From Eriocheir sinensis (Eukaryota; Arthropoda; Malacostraca; Decapoda; Varunidae): 64,000 nucleotides of DNA. The notes beneath the pieces are model-generated. The model was given only the letters and a program-made list of their open reading frames with translations. It was not told where the DNA came from and made no database searches. This document shows positions 51,550 through 63,930 of the stretch, one piece after another. Position 1 is the stretch's first letter, and every line of letters begins with the position of its first letter. The stretch lies in assembly GCF_024679095.1 (NCBI RefSeq), contig NC_066535.1:4562274-4626273 (forward strand), in the 5' to 3' direction. A program made the translations under genes and the position numbers.

Positions 51550-51960
51550 GTGCGTAGACAGGGTGTTGGATCCTGTATATATGGTGTGGGATTCTGTGTA
51601 TAAGGTGTTGGACTCAGTGTAGAGAGCATGGGTTCTGTGTATGAGGGATTGTAGGCTATTCTCTGTATAGGTTGTTGAATCCTCTGTTCAGGGAGTTGGA
51701 TCTTGTGTATAAGGTGTTGGATTTTGTGTATAGGGTGTTGGATCTTGTTCGATTCTCTTATAGGCTGACTTTGCCGCCATATCTAGGGTGAAATGGTCTG
51801 TATATAAGGTCAAATATTTGTGCTTGGTAACTCAAATGTTTTAAAAAAATCTGAAAGTGTATATGGTATTAGATTTCGTGGATAGGGTGTTCGATTCTCT
51901 TATAGACTGACTAACGCCTTATCTAGGGTGAAGCAGGGTGTATAGGGTACCGCGGGAGTC
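51550..51960. repeat. ~22-24 bp minisatellite (GTGTTGGATTCTGTGTATAA)
   Basis: About ten diverged units of GGTGTTGGATTCTGTGTATA spread over 400 bp. A larger block (TTCGATTCTCTTATAG ... GACTGAC/CTGACT ... ATCTAGGGTGAA) is duplicated at about 51746 and 51888. Confidence 0.78.
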
Positions 51961-52089
51961 TTGTTTAGGGTGCCAGGCGTTTCCAAGTGCGCGTGAGGTG
52001 CCTCCTAAGGTTGTCATGGTCTTAAGTTGGTGCCAGCGGTGTGCCAGTCGAGGTGGGGTTTTTCAAGACTTCCTTTTAGCGAGATAACT

Positions 52090-53187
52090 TGCCGTAAAGG
52101 TGTTGAGGATGCTTGACCACACTGGAGATGACTGATGAAGGGTGGTGGTTGTGGTGGTGGTGGAGGTGGAGAGAGTAAATGATGATGAAGGGAAGTGGAG
52201 ACGGAGGAGTGGTGTAAGTGGAATGTGAGGATAAGGAGGAAGGAAAATGATGGGATGGAGATGAAGGGAAAGAAGAAGGAAGTGTAGGAGGTGATGAAGA
52301 CGGGTAGTAGTGTAGGTGTGATAAAGGAGGAGGAGGAGAAGAAGGGACGAGAGATAAAGAGGGAGGGATAGAGAAGCAAGGGAGGGGTGGATAACGATGG
52401 TAGGGGACGGAAGGAAGGAGGAGAGTAAGAAAAACAAAGGAAGAAAGGAAATCAGTCGAAAACAGAAGGATGGTAGATAGGGAAGGCTTGGAGAGAAACG
52501 AGGAAGGAAAGGGAAGAGTAAAAGAAAAGGGAGCGTAAGAGAAGAGAATAGAGAAGGATGGTGATGAGACCTAGCGGTGAACAAAAGGAGAGAAGAGAGA
52601 AGAGGGTAAGCCCAATTCTGAAGAGGAGGAGGAGGAGGTGGATGAGGAGGAGGAAATGGGTAAAGTATAAAGCTGGAATGACAGAGGTAAAGGTGAAATG
52701 ACAGAGAAGGAATAGGAAGACAAACTTAAGCAACAGAAAACGAAGAAGAAAAAGAATAAGAAATACTAGTCGTAGTCATAGTAGTAGTAGTAGTGGTAGT
52801 AGTAGTAGGAGGAGGAGGAGGAAGAAGAGGGGTAGGAGGAGGCTAACATAGAGGAAGGAGTCGAGGATGCATAATGGGTAGGTGAGTTTCTATGGTGAGT
52901 GGATAAAGGAGTGAGGGGGAGAGAGAGGAAGTGAGGGAGGAAGGGCTGAAAGTATGTAGAGGGAGAGAGAGAGGAAGGGAGGGAGGCTGGCACTCTCCCT
53001 AAGGCACTGTAGAAGGATCGATGCGCAGGAGTGCCACTGGAAAAAGGGGGGAAGGTGTCGATCCTGTCTTAACTAGGGAGTAATTAGGTACCCGGTGGTG
53101 GTGGTGGTGGTGGTGGTAGTGGTGGTGGTGGTGGTGGTTTTATTGTTTTTTTTATTACTATTACTACTATTTTTTTGTCGTTGCTAC

Positions 53188-53218
<31 letters not shown>

Positions 53219-54218
53219 ATGTATATATGTTTTTCCTCTGTCCTGTTTTTTTTCTTTCCTCTTCCTCCTCCTCCTTTATTTAATTATTTTTTTCCTAGTT
53301 ATTGTTCTTGCTTCTGTTTTTTGTCCTTCTTGTTGTTGCTCATCTTCATCATCATCATCTTTTTTTTTTTTTCCTCTTCTTCTTCTTCCCTATGGTGTCA
53401 CTTTACCGCGGGTCAGCCTTTTCACCTCTCCTCCTCCTCCTTCTTCTCCTCCTCTTCCTCTTCTTTCTCCTTTTCTTCTTCCATCTCCTCCTCTGTCTCC
53501 TTTTCCTCCTCATCTTTTACTTCCCCCTAATTTTTTTCATTTCCTTCTTTACCTCTTCCTTTTCCTCCTCCTCCTTGCCCTCCTCATTATTTTTCTATCC
53601 TTCTCTACCTCCTTTTCTTTTCTCTTCCCCTTCTCCTCCTTCTCTGCCTACTTCTCTTCCCTTCTCAGCCTCATGTTTTCTTCCTTCTTCTTCTCCTTCT
53701 CCTTTACTCTTTCCTTTCTTTTTTTTCGATCTTCCTCCCAACCTCCTTTTCCTTTCTCTTCCCCTCCTCCTATCTCCTTCTCTGCCTCCTTTTCTGCCTC
53801 CTTCTTTTCCATTCTCAGCTTCATGTTCTCCTCCTTCTCCTTCTCCTTCTCCTTTTCTCCTTCCTTTTCCCTCCCTCCATTTCCCTTGAACCCAAAACTC
53901 CATTTCCCTTGAACCCAAAACTGACTTCAACGAATAATTCTACTTGACCTAATCTTACCTTCTTACCTGCCTCTCATTAAACCCACCTGCTCGTTCGGTC
54001 GTTCCGTGCTCTACCTGGGGAAAGCAAATATATACCTTTTTTTCCTTTTTTTACCTTCACTTTCATTCATTTATTCCACCCGACATATATTTCTCTTTAC
54101 CTGAGCTGATGCGACAAGATAAAATAACCCAATTCGTCCGTTCGGAATTTGCCTGATAATTAAATGAAAAAAAAGCCTTTGGAGATTTTTTTTCAGTGTG
54201 TCTTTAATGTGACTGACT

Positions 54219-54267
<49 letters not shown>

Positions 54268-54327
54268 CAAGGAAATGAAGGAAAGGAAAATAAAGAGCTC
54301 GTTTCAAGTTATTTTTCGTTCTTAGTT

Positions 54328-54360
<33 letters not shown>

Positions 54361-55117
54361 GGAGGGAATGGTGAAATGGAAGGAAAAAAATGAAGAACTG
54401 AATAAAAAAAGAAAAAGAAAGAAGGAATGAAGTAAAAAGGGAGAAATGAAAAAAGGAAGGAAGGAAGGAAGAAAAAGGAAAATGGTAAGAAAGATAAAGA
54501 AAGGAAAGAAGAAAGGATAGGTTAAGGAAAGAAGTAAAAAGGGAAGAATGGAGAGAAGGAAGGCAAGCTGGATTAAAAGGAAAAGTTACAATGCAAACAA
54601 GGCAGTAAATAAGGAAGGAACGAAGGAGGGAGGGAAGGAAGGAAAAAAGGAAGTAAGGAAGGAAGGAAGGAATTAATTTAAGGAGAGAGGGGAGGAAGGA
54701 AAATAGGAAGGAAGGAAGGAAGGAAGGAATTTAAGGAGGGAGAGAAGGAAGGGAAATAGGAAGGAAGGAAGGAAGGAAGAAAGGAATTAATTTATGGAGG
54801 GAGGGAAGGAAGGAAAATAGGAAGGAAGGAAGGAAGGAATTTAAGGAGGGAAGGAAGGAAAATAGGAAGGAAGGAAGGAAGGAATTTATGGAGGGAGGGA
54901 AGGAAGGAAAATAGGAAGGAAGGATGGAAGGAAGGAAGGAATTTAAGGAGGGAGATAAGGAAGGAAAGAAGGAAGGAAGGAAGGAATTTAAGGAGGGAGA
55001 TAAGGAAGGAAAGAAGGAAGAAAGGAAGGAAGGAAGGAATTTAAGACCTTCAGCGTGTGATTCAAAGCGGTACTTGAGCACTTACAGAAATTGGAAACCT
55101 AAGAAAGTGTTGCCAAG

Positions 55118-55207
<90 letters not shown>

Positions 55208-55520
55208 CAGGCAAACATATAAATCACACAAAGTGAAGATAAACATACGAAATAAAACTAGACAGACATACAAATAGCTTTAAGAAAGAAACACAGACAC
55301 AAACGGAAAGACAAACAGACGGACAGGGCAGAGTTTTTTTTTTTTTGCATATTTTTTTTATTCTGACAAAAAAAAGCCTAAAATATCCCTAAAAAAAGTA
55401 AGTATTTCTGAATGAGTAGAAGAAAATGGTGAGATGAATATTCCGGAGACAATGAGGAAGAAAAAAATATATAGAAAAGACTTGCTGAAAGGGAGAAAAA
55501 ACGTATTGTGGTGAAAAAGG
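52090..55520. repeat. Polypurine then polypyrimidine block with tandem arrays
   Basis: 52140-53000 is almost all purine on the plus strand, ending in (GTA)n near 52770-52806. (GTG)n lies at about 53092-53138 and (TTG)n at about 53190-53218. 53230-53930 is almost all pyrimidine. (GACT)n spans about 54209-54266 and (GA)n about 54330-54355. A GGAAGGAAGGAATTTAAGGA-type minisatellite of about 50-65 bp units runs at about 54600-55045, then (GA)n at about 55120-55206. No gene. Confidence 0.85.
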
Positions 55521-55530
55521 AGGAGGAGGA

Positions 55531-55562
55531 GGAAACATGGAAACATGGAAACATGGAAATGC
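55531..55562 (-). repeat. 8-bp tandem repeat at the LINE 3' terminus
   Basis: GGAAACAT three times (55531-55554) followed by GGAAATGC on the plus strand, i.e. (ATGTTTCC)n at the element's 3' end, with no poly-A. CR1-group LINEs characteristically end in short, often 8-bp, direct repeats that guide reverse transcription. A (GGA)n run lies directly beyond it. Confidence 0.85.
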
Positions 55563-55696
55563 AGGCAACAGAAAGCCTATTGGCTCATTACGAGGTCGCC
55601 CGCTTGGGTGATTTAATCTGCTCGACCGCCACTTGGGGCTTGGTGAGCAGATGAAAGCACCTCGATATTGAGGAGCAGATGGAAGCCCCTCGTTAT

Positions 55697-57202
55697 TCAG
55701 TTTACTCCTGACGCAGCGAAATGACGGTCGATTCTATATTTGAAGGAGTTGATGGTATTCGCATTTACTACTTCTGAGGGAAGATTGTTCCAGTGGCGGA
55801 TGACTCGGTTTGAAAAGAAACTCCTTCCAATGTCTGTGTTACATCGACTCGACTGAATGGGTAAACCGTTATTTCTAGTTCTTGAGTTGGTTTGCAGTTC
55901 AAAGAATTTGGAGTAATCGACGTTATTGAACTTTTTTAGATAATTGAAGACTTGAATCATATCCCCTCGTAGGCGTCTTTTCTCCAATGTAAAGAGATTG
56001 AGTCGCTTGAGTCGTTCCTCGTACGGTTGAGCCCTTAAGGTTGGAATCATCTTTGTGGCGCGTCGTTGAATCCTTTCCAGTAAAGCAATGTCCTTTCTGT
56101 AATTGGGAGACCAGAACTGCACTGCATACTCGAGGTGCGGTCTTACCATGGAATTATACAAGGATAGCATCACGTCTGGTGTTTTACACTCGAAGTTCCT
56201 CGCTATGAACCCGAGCATAATGTTGGCCTTGTTGTATGCTTTTTTACAGTGATTCGCGTGTTTCAGGTCACTGCTGATAGTGACTCCAAGATCCTTTTCC
56301 TCCTGCATCGCTTGCAGAGGTCTCCCATTCATGATGTATGTGTAGTTACTATTTTGGGACCCAATGTGCATGACTTTGCATTTGTCAACATTAAAAGACA
56401 TTTGCCATTTTTCCGACCATTCGATAATGTGATTGAGGTCTTTCTGAATGATTTCGCAGTCGGTCTTTGTGAGGGCCTTTCCCCCCACCTTAGTGTCATC
56501 AGCAAATTTCGATATTGTGGATTTCAGTCCTGATTCTAGGTCATTGATATATATGATAAAGAGGATGGGTCCCAGCACTGACCCTTGAGGCACTCCACTA
56601 GTGACTGGTAGCCAATCGGAAGGCTGTCCGTTGAGTAGTACTCGTTGTTTTCTGTCGGTGAGCCAATCTCTTATCCACGCGATCAGATTGGCTCCGATGC
56701 CCGCCGAGTGCAGTTTCTTAAGGAGTCGCTCGTGCGGTACCTTGTCGAAGGCTTTCTGAAAGTCCAGGTATATAACATCACTGGGGATGTGGGCATCCCA
56801 GTTCTTATATATACCTTGGAAGAAGTCTAATAAATTCGTTAGGCAGGAGCGCTTGTTTCTGAAGCCATGCTGGGTGTCGGAGATTACATTATTGTTTTCT
56901 AGAAACTTAACAAGTTTATCTCTAATAATCTTTTCGAGTATTTTTCCTGCCACTGATGTCAAACTTATGGGCCTGTAGTTTAATGCAACGCTTTTGTCTT
57001 CTTTTTTGAAAATCGGTGTTACGTTCGCCATCTTCCAGTCTTCCGGGACCTTGTTTAGTTGAACTGACCGGTTGAATATGGTAGTGAGTGGTTGAAGTAT
57101 TTGTTGTTTAAGCTCTTTTAATAACCGCGGGGACAAACTGTCGGGTCCCGTTGACTTGTTCGTGTCGAGTTTGTCCAAGTACTTTTTACTTCTTGGTCGC
57201 AT
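55697..57202 (-). CDS. LINE reverse transcriptase, open frame of about 500 codons
   Basis: Reverse transcriptase copies the element RNA into DNA at a nicked target. Motifs in order: FKKEDKSVALNYRPISLTSV (block 1-2), QHGFRNKRSCLTNLL, IYLDFQKAFDKVPHERLLKK (catalytic Asp), GVPQGSVLGPILFIIYINDL, KFADDTKV (catalytic Asp pair in FADD form), a MSFNVDKCKVMHIG block, LGVTISSDLKHANHC, then the C-terminal region PYEERLKRLNLFTLEKRRLR and SNRVIRHWNNLPSEVVNANT. No internal stop occurs, so this part is recent or lightly decayed. It is cut off from the endonuclease by a frameshift near 57200, so the first residues of the frame (RPRSKKYLDK...) are an open-frame extension, not a natural start. Confidence 0.93.
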   Translation of the reverse strand: MRPRSKKYLDKLDTNKSTGPDSLSPRLLKELKQQILQPLTTIFNRSVQLNKVPEDWKMANVTPIFKKEDKSVALNYRPISLTSVAGKILEKIIRDKLVKFLENNNVISDTQHGFRNKRSCLTNLLDFFQGIYKNWDAHIPSDVIYLDFQKAFDKVPHERLLKKLHSAGIGANLIAWIRDWLTDRKQRVLLNGQPSDWLPVTSGVPQGSVLGPILFIIYINDLESGLKSTISKFADDTKVGGKALTKTDCEIIQKDLNHIIEWSEKWQMSFNVDKCKVMHIGSQNSNYTYIMNGRPLQAMQEEKDLGVTISSDLKHANHCKKAYNKANIMLGFIARNFECKTPDVMLSLYNSMVRPHLEYAVQFWSPNYRKDIALLERIQRRATKMIPTLRAQPYEERLKRLNLFTLEKRRLRGDMIQVFNYLKKFNNVDYSKFFELQTNSRTRNNGLPIQSSRCNTDIGRSFFSNRVIRHWNNLPSEVVNANTINSFKYRIDRHFAASGVN

Positions 57203-58157
57203 ATTGAGAAAATTTCCAGCGGCGTGATCTCACTCGGCGTGGCAGGGCTCTCGGGAATGGTTTCGATGTCCTCGACTGTGAATACGGATGCGAAGTTACT
57301 GTTGAGGATTCTGGCCATCTGTTTACTGTCCTGAGTTACAGATCCAGTCTCGTCTGTCAGGGGACCAATATTGGATTTTACTTTCTTGTTCGATCTTATG
57401 TACGTGAAGAATTTCTTGGAGTTAGTTTTGATTTCGCGCGCTATTTGCTTTTCATAGTTGCGTTTGCTACTCCGAATAAGGCTGCGACAAGCTCTGAGGC
57501 TGTTGTGGTACTGTGTGCTGGCTTCGGCCGTAGCATTCTCTTTCATCAAATTATAATTCCTTTTTTTAGGTTTACTGCCCTTTTATTTCTCTGGTCATCC
57601 ACGGTGGATCTACGGCCCCATTTACTCGCCTGGATTTCGTAGGCACTGTAGCCTTCTCTACTTGCAACAGCTTATCTTTGAAGACGTTCCACGCGTTGTC
57701 GATTGTATTGTCGGTGATGCCAAGTTGGTCCCAGGTCGTAGGGAAGCAGTGCACGGGCTAAGTTGAAATTTCCTTTTTTGTAATCTGGTATCACTGATGG
57801 ATTATCTACGAGTTTGTGACATATGTTGATATTAAAACGGATTAAGTGGTGATCGCACCCATTAAGTTTCTCACCAACTGTACAGTCGCGAATGAGGTCG
57901 GGGTCGCTTACTAATACCAGATCCAGCAGATTGTTTTCTCTTGTTGGTTGAGTTACAACTTGAGTGAGGAACGAATCCTCCACCATTTCTAAAAGCCTGT
58001 TACCCTCTTGATCTCCAGTCCTCAGTCCCCAGTCAATGTTAGGGCAATTAAAGTCCCCAATTATAATTGCTTCCTTGCTTTGTGTTAGAGTGAATCTCTT
58101 CGTAGAGGGCAGTGTCATCGGCTGCCTGTTGTTTCGGAGGCCTGTATACGGTTGCAA
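57118..58157 (-). pseudogene. LINE ORF2 linker and endonuclease C-terminal half, three shifted frames
   Basis: Three consecutive fragments continue ORF2. 58157-57672 carries the endonuclease blocks AIIIGDFNCPNIDWG, TRENNLLDLVLVSD and the GCDHHLIRFNI catalytic Asp-His. 57754-57572 carries AWNVFKDKLLQVEKATVPTK and NGAVDPPWMTREIK. 57549-57118 carries RSLIRSSKRNYEKQIAREIK and KKFFTYIRSNKKVKSNIGPL up to the reverse transcriptase. Frame changes lie near 58090, 57750, 57580 and 57200; each appears to be a small insertion or deletion. Together with the neighbours they form one ancestral ORF2. Confidence 0.88.
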
Positions 58158-59277
58158 GTGTTAGTTTCTTGTTATTTGCGGTTATTTCCACATAGACAGA
58201 ATCGTATTTCTCTGCGTCCTGTTTGTCTATTTTTATGGCAGGGAGTGTACTTTTTACGTAGCAAACTACTCCTCCTCCTTTCTTGTGCTTTCGACTTTTG
58301 TGGAAGCTTTCGTACCCAGGGAATGACATTTCGGATTCTAGATGGGTAGAGTTGGCCCAAGTCTCTGTGATGGCTACCACATCTGGTTTCTCTGTTGCAA
58401 TATACGCCCTAATTTCGTCCTTTTTGGGTATTAAACTACGTGCATTTGTGTACATGATAGAAATGTGGCCGTGACGAGTTGTACCAGTTCGCTTGTCGGA
58501 GGCGTGGTTAGTTACACAGTTTCTTGTGGGTCGCACTGACGCTACGGGTTGGTTGATCAAGGGCTGCCTTGCCCTGTCCTCGCCCGCCGTTTTTGAAAGG
58601 CTTTTCGAAAAGCTTTTCACTGCCTCGTCCAGAAGCCTCCCGAAACGCGCCGATCCAACCTCATTCAGGTGTAGTCCATCGTTCCAAAACAAGTCTGGGC
58701 GCTCAAGGAAGTGGTGCCAGGCGTTTGTAAACGCCACGCCTTCGTCGTCACAAATTTCCTTCAGACTAGTATTGATGTTGCTCGCTTTGCTGTTGAAGCC
58801 GGCGTAAGCGCTGATTCTGGGTAGAATTCCAGAGACAATGACGTGAGGGGACTTGGTCTTGTAACGCCGAATGACCTGACGGTAGTTTGATAGTAGGGCC
58901 TGAGTTTGAGTAGACTGAACGTCATTTGTCCCCGCGTGAATCAAATAAACTGTGTCTTCCTTCGCGAGGTCCGTGACAGCATCGACAGCTGAAGTAATGT
59001 CGTCCAGTTTGGCTCCCGGAATACAATAACGCCTCCGCGTCTCTGTATTCCTGCCGCAGAATTCCGTTAATTGACCTCTAACCAGCGAGTCCCCTACAAG
59101 TCTAACAGATGTTTTCAGCTTGTCTGTGCCCCGAAACTGTGTCTGATCTACGCAGACCACAGCAGGAAGAATGGTCTTGTGGCGTCTAATGGATGAGTAG
59201 TGAGCAGTGGGAGTGTGGTGGCGACTGGACGTGGAGGCGTTAGGAGGGCTGGTAGAGAGAGGGACAAGGGGAGCCAA
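58048..59277 (-). pseudogene. LINE SGNH esterase joined in frame to AP endonuclease N-terminal half
   Basis: The first half is an SGNH/GDSL-type esterase: SVRLVGDSLVRGQL (nucleophile Ser block), RRYCIPGAKLDDI, YLIHAGTNDVQS (GxND block) and LFWNDGLHLNEVGS (Asp-x-x-His block). Such esterases form ORF1 of CR1-group LINEs and are thought to act on lipids or membranes. Without a stop codon the frame runs on through SKTAGEDRARQPLINQPVAS and then enters an exonuclease/endonuclease/phosphatase fold: GHISIMYTNARSLIPKKDEI (Asn), VVAITETW (Glu), KLTLATVYRPPKQ. It stops at 58048 after a frameshift near 58090. The apparent start (VAPLVPLS, 59277) is in a Ser/Pro/Thr linker and is unlikely to be real. Confidence 0.87.
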
Positions 59278-60119
59278 GGGAAGATGAGGAAGAGGCGGAA
59301 GGGGTTGACTGCAGGGAGCTGAGGAGGAGGATGTTGAGGATGGGGTGGAGGGGGCAGAGGCGGCGGAGGTGGAAGGGGAGTAGGGGGTTGCCTGGGGAGG
59401 AGTAGAGGAGGAGGATGTTGAGGATGTGGAGGAGGGGACAGAGGCGGAGGAGGAGGAAGGGGCGGTAGGGGTTGACTGGGGAGGAGTAGAGGAGGATGGA
59501 TGGGATGTGGAGGAGGGACAGAGGCGGAGTAGGAGGAAGGGGCGGTAGGGGTTGACTGGGGAGGAGTAGAGGAGGAGGATGTAGAGGAGGGGGGAGAAGA
59601 AATGTATGAGGAGGTGGCAGAGGCGGAGGAGGAGGAAGAGGAAGAAGGGGTTGGCTGGGGGGGAGTAGAGGAGGAGGATGTTGATGATGTGGAGGAGGGG
59701 GCAGAGTTGGAGGAGGAGGAAGGGGCGGAAGAGAAGAGTGAGGAAGAGGAAGGGGAGGAGGAAGAGTAGGTGGTGGTGATGGTGGGATGGGTGGGGGAGG
59801 GGGCGGGGGTGATGGCGGTGCTGGTGGTGGAGGGTGAAGAGGGAGAAGAAGAAGACGAAGAAGAAGAAGAAGAAGAAGAAGAAGAAGAAGAAGAAGAAGA
59901 AGAAGAAGAAGAAGAAGAAGAAGAAGAAGGGAGTTGAGGGTGTGACGTCACGATGTCCCAGAGTAACGCATTGGAGCGTTGTAGATCCTCGTTGGTTGTT
60001 TGTAGTGCCTGAATACGTAAGTCTAAGACACAGTACCTACACATCGCGTCGCTGGTTTGGTAATGAATCGCAGCATATTTCTTTGAACAATTACAGCAAT
60101 TGAAATAGTTGGACGGCAT
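59148..60119 (-). pseudogene. LINE ORF1 N-terminus with Cys motif and Ser/Pro-rich linker
   Basis: The frame starts MPSNYFNCCNCSKKYAAIHY and continues QTSDAMCRYCVLDLRIQALQ: two Cys pairs (CxxC ... CxxC, residues about 9-12 and 28-31) that could bind zinc, then a short predicted coiled coil (LRIQALQTTNEDLQRSNALL). Next is a linker of about 230 residues of Ser, Pro and Thr, partly expanded by (AGA)n at 59858-59928 (poly-Ser) and by a GGAGGAGTAGAGGAGG-type minisatellite at 59330-59750. The frame is offset from the esterase and overlaps it by 130 nt, so indels in the low-complexity linker probably broke an originally continuous ORF1. Confidence 0.8.
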
Positions 60120-60800
60120 GATTACTTTTTTATTTTTTTTATTTACTGTTGCAAGACGATATATCGGTGAGCTTTACAGTTAAGATGAATTTTGTATCAA
60201 CACCTGGAGGGAGGCGGCTTTAAATCGGTCGAGTCACGCGGGAGAGTTTGAGGTGTGGCGTCTATGAGGGCCCACTCGTGTTTTCCCTCCGGGATTAAAA
60301 TTCTCTGGGGGATTAAACTTTTCCTCCTTTTCAAAACAGGTGTGCTGGTATACGGGTCAAGCTTTGTACTTCTACGTTAGTGACAGATTTTCTACGTTAG
60401 TTAGACACAAGAAGCTCACTGTCTTTCACTGGGTGCTGTGTTAGGTCGTGTAGTTGTAATCCTACTGAGGAAAGACAGGAAACACAAAAAAGTCGATTAA
60501 TAACTTAACCGCTCGTGGCTGTAGCAGGGAAGTCCTCTCACTGTAAGGTAATCCTCGCAACACTTCAAACACTAGTTAGACGCGTCACAGCACTGAGTTA
60601 GACGTTAATTAATTAGGTTGAGTGGTGCTAAATAAGACAAGTAAACAAGCACAGTTAGTCGTTCGATTTCTGAGAAGGCGTACGGGCCTATTTAAGTAAC
60701 GGTTAATTAAAAACGTGGATGAACGGATTTCAAAAGTTGTGACGTTAAAATGTAACACACGGAGTCGATTTACACACGGAGTCGATTTAAACACAAAATA
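60120..60800 (-). other. Probable LINE 5' region; 17-bp tandem duplication near its edge
   Basis: Non-repetitive DNA upstream of the LINE ORF1 start. It may be its 5' UTR/promoter, but the 5' boundary is not visible. At 60755-60788 the 17-mer ACACACGGAGTCGATTT occurs twice in tandem. No other gene. Confidence 0.4.
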
Positions 60801-60904
60801 ACAAGTGTCGTTTCACCAGACGAGGCGAAAAGCAAGGTTAAGGTTTGATGCCGGTAGGGCAGCGAGGTCAACGTCCGTCCCTTTGAGGAGGTCAGGCGAG
60901 ACTG

Positions 60905-61171
<267 letters not shown>

Positions 61172-61174
61172 CCC

Positions 61175-62100
61175 AACAAGTCAAATCAAAAGTAGGAGGA
61201 AAGAGGAAGAGGAGGAAGAGGAGCAACAGGGTCAATGAAGTCACACGTGTTATCAAAGAGAGTGCCAAACATCCTGGTCGAGTGCCAAACCCCCCTCCCC
61301 CCCCTTTACCACCACCACCACCGCTGCCGCTGACGTGCTATTCTTGGTCATCTTCATAGGTAGTTAATAGGCACTGAAATGACTTCCTTCTAGCGCGCAG
61401 TGGGTGGTTTGAGGGAGGGCATGGGCGGTGTTAGGAGGCTGAAGAGGAAGAGGGAGGTGAAAGGGAGGGTGAGGAAGAATCGGACAGGTGAGGTATGGAG
61501 AAGGGAGAGGACAGGTGAAATCCGAAGGGGAGCATATATGTCCAATTACTACCTGCGGGGCCTCGTTAGTTAGGTGGACTTGAGGGAAGGTGAAGGAAGG
61601 GGATGGCAGGTGACGGGGTGTGGATGGAGTCTTGGCGTCTCGTTAGGAAGTTGTGTGAAGGGGTGGGTGAGGTGGTTGTGTGTTTATCTTGTGTTGACGA
61701 GTATCTTTTCCTTTTATTTTTTTTCACTCGTTTTAGTCCAGGAAAGAGAGATCAAAAGCTGGGTGTTCATTTATAAGGTGTTCTGTTTCTGGAAGTGCAT
61801 TCCCTTCCCTTTCTGTCCCTTTTTTTCCGTTCCCTTCCGTCCCTTCCCTTCCCTTCCCTTCCCTTCCTTTCCTTATAGATTAGGCTTATAGATAGATAGA
61901 TAGGTAGATAGATAGTCCCTTCCCTTCCCTTCCCTTCCCTTCCCTTCCCTTCCCTTCCTTATAGATTAGGCTTATAGATAGATGGATAGATATATTAGAT
62001 AAATTAAATATAAATCAAATTATATACATTTTAATTAGGTGTTGTGTGTGTGTTTTTAATCAGTGAGAAAGATATAGATAGATAAAAAGATAGAGAAAAA
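61175..62100. repeat. Unique DNA and a duplicated (TCCCT)n-(GATA)n unit
   Basis: 61175-61800 shows no recognised gene. At 61830-61995, (CCCTT)n followed by CTTATAGATTAGGCTTATAG and (GATA)n occurs twice in tandem (about 61838-61910 and 61916-61995). Confidence 0.8.
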
Positions 62101-62104
62101 CAGT

Positions 62105-62790
<686 letters not shown>

Positions 62791-62829
62791 AAAGCATCTT
62801 ACTAATGAAGGTGTATCAGACTAATTTGG

Positions 62830-63005
62830 GGTAGGCGGTGGCCGAACTGGTAGCGTACTGGGCCCACATTCACCGCGTGATGGACGACGCGGGTTCGAAT
62901 CCCCACGCTACCACTCGGATTTTTCAGTCACCGCCGAGTGGCTTAAAACTACCCACATGCTGTCCTGAAGACCACCCATCAACCCGGACTCTAGAGGAAG
63001 CTTTC
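62830..63005 (+). mobile_element. SINE-1, 3'-truncated copy
   Basis: Box A (GGTGGCCGAACTGG-TAGCG) and box B (GGGTTCGAATCCCC, about 62889-62902) are close to a functional tRNA head. TTTTTCAGTCACCGCCGAGT, CACATGCTGTCCTGAAGACC and AACCCGGACTCTAGAGGAAG follow. The copy stops there and runs into a pyrimidine tract instead of the 3' half and A tail. Confidence 0.85.
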
Positions 63006-63855
63006 AACCTCTTCTTCCGCTTCTTTCCCTCCCTCCCTTTCTTCCTTCTTTCCTTTTCTCTTTTTCTGTCATCATCAATTTCCCTTACTTTCTCATCCTA
63101 TCTTCTTTCCTTCTACCTCTTTTTATCGCTCCTTCCTGCCTGCAACCCTGTCTTCTGCCTCTGTCCTTCCCTCCCTCCAATCCTTTCTTTCCTTTTTCTA
63201 TCATCACCTTTCTCCCCTACTTCCCTTCTTTCCCTCCTCCTCTTCTGTCCTTCATTATCTTTCTCTTCTTTTCTTTTCTTCCTTGGTTTCTCTTTTGCTG
63301 GTTTAGTATTAATGGCGTAGTTACACTTATGGAATATTATGCTTAAACCTCTCTTCTTCCTCCTCCACCTTCTCCTCCTTCTCCTCCTCTTCCTCCTCCT
63401 CCTCCACTTTCCCTCTCCTTTCTTACTCCTCACCTTCCGTCCTTTCCGTTCTCCTTCTTTCCTAGATACTGATTTTTATATCCTTCTTCGTTTCTTGCAT
63501 CCTACCTATCCTTTCTTTCTTTAATACTATCAACTTATCTGCATCTTTCCTTTCTTCCTTTCATGTCTTTTCTTTTTAATTTTTCCTCTTTATTTTCCTT
63601 TCTATCTTTTAAGTCATTCATTCACTCATTCATTCAGTTATTTCTTTGTTCCTATTTTTCTTTTTCCTGCTTTATCTTCTCTACGATTCTGATTTTCACT
63701 CACCTCATTTTCCTCCTTCCTTCCATTTTTCTTTCCTCGCGTATTATTTTCTTCTTTTTTCCTCCCTACTCTTCCTTACTTTCTTCCCATCATCCCACTT
63801 TCCTCATTTATTTCCTTCTTTTTTTTACTGTGTCTCTCCATTCAACCCTGAACCC

Positions 63856-63930
<75 letters not shown>

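Larger units (their letters stand above)
55531..60119 (-). mobile_element. CR1/L2-type non-LTR retrotransposon, nearly full length, frameshifted
   Basis: A LINE inserted in the presumed ERC/brp intron. In element orientation it has an ORF1 head with a Cys-rich motif (60119-59148), an SGNH esterase plus the start of an AP endonuclease in one frame (59277-58048), the rest of the endonuclease in shifted frames, and a reverse-transcriptase ORF (57202-55697). It ends in an 8-bp tandem repeat at 55531-55562. At least five frame changes make it inactive as a whole. The 5' UTR probably continues right of 60119, possibly to about 60800. CR1-group affiliation rests on the esterase, the motif order and the short-repeat 3' end; a related clade (L2) cannot be excluded by eye. 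Confidence 0.9.
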
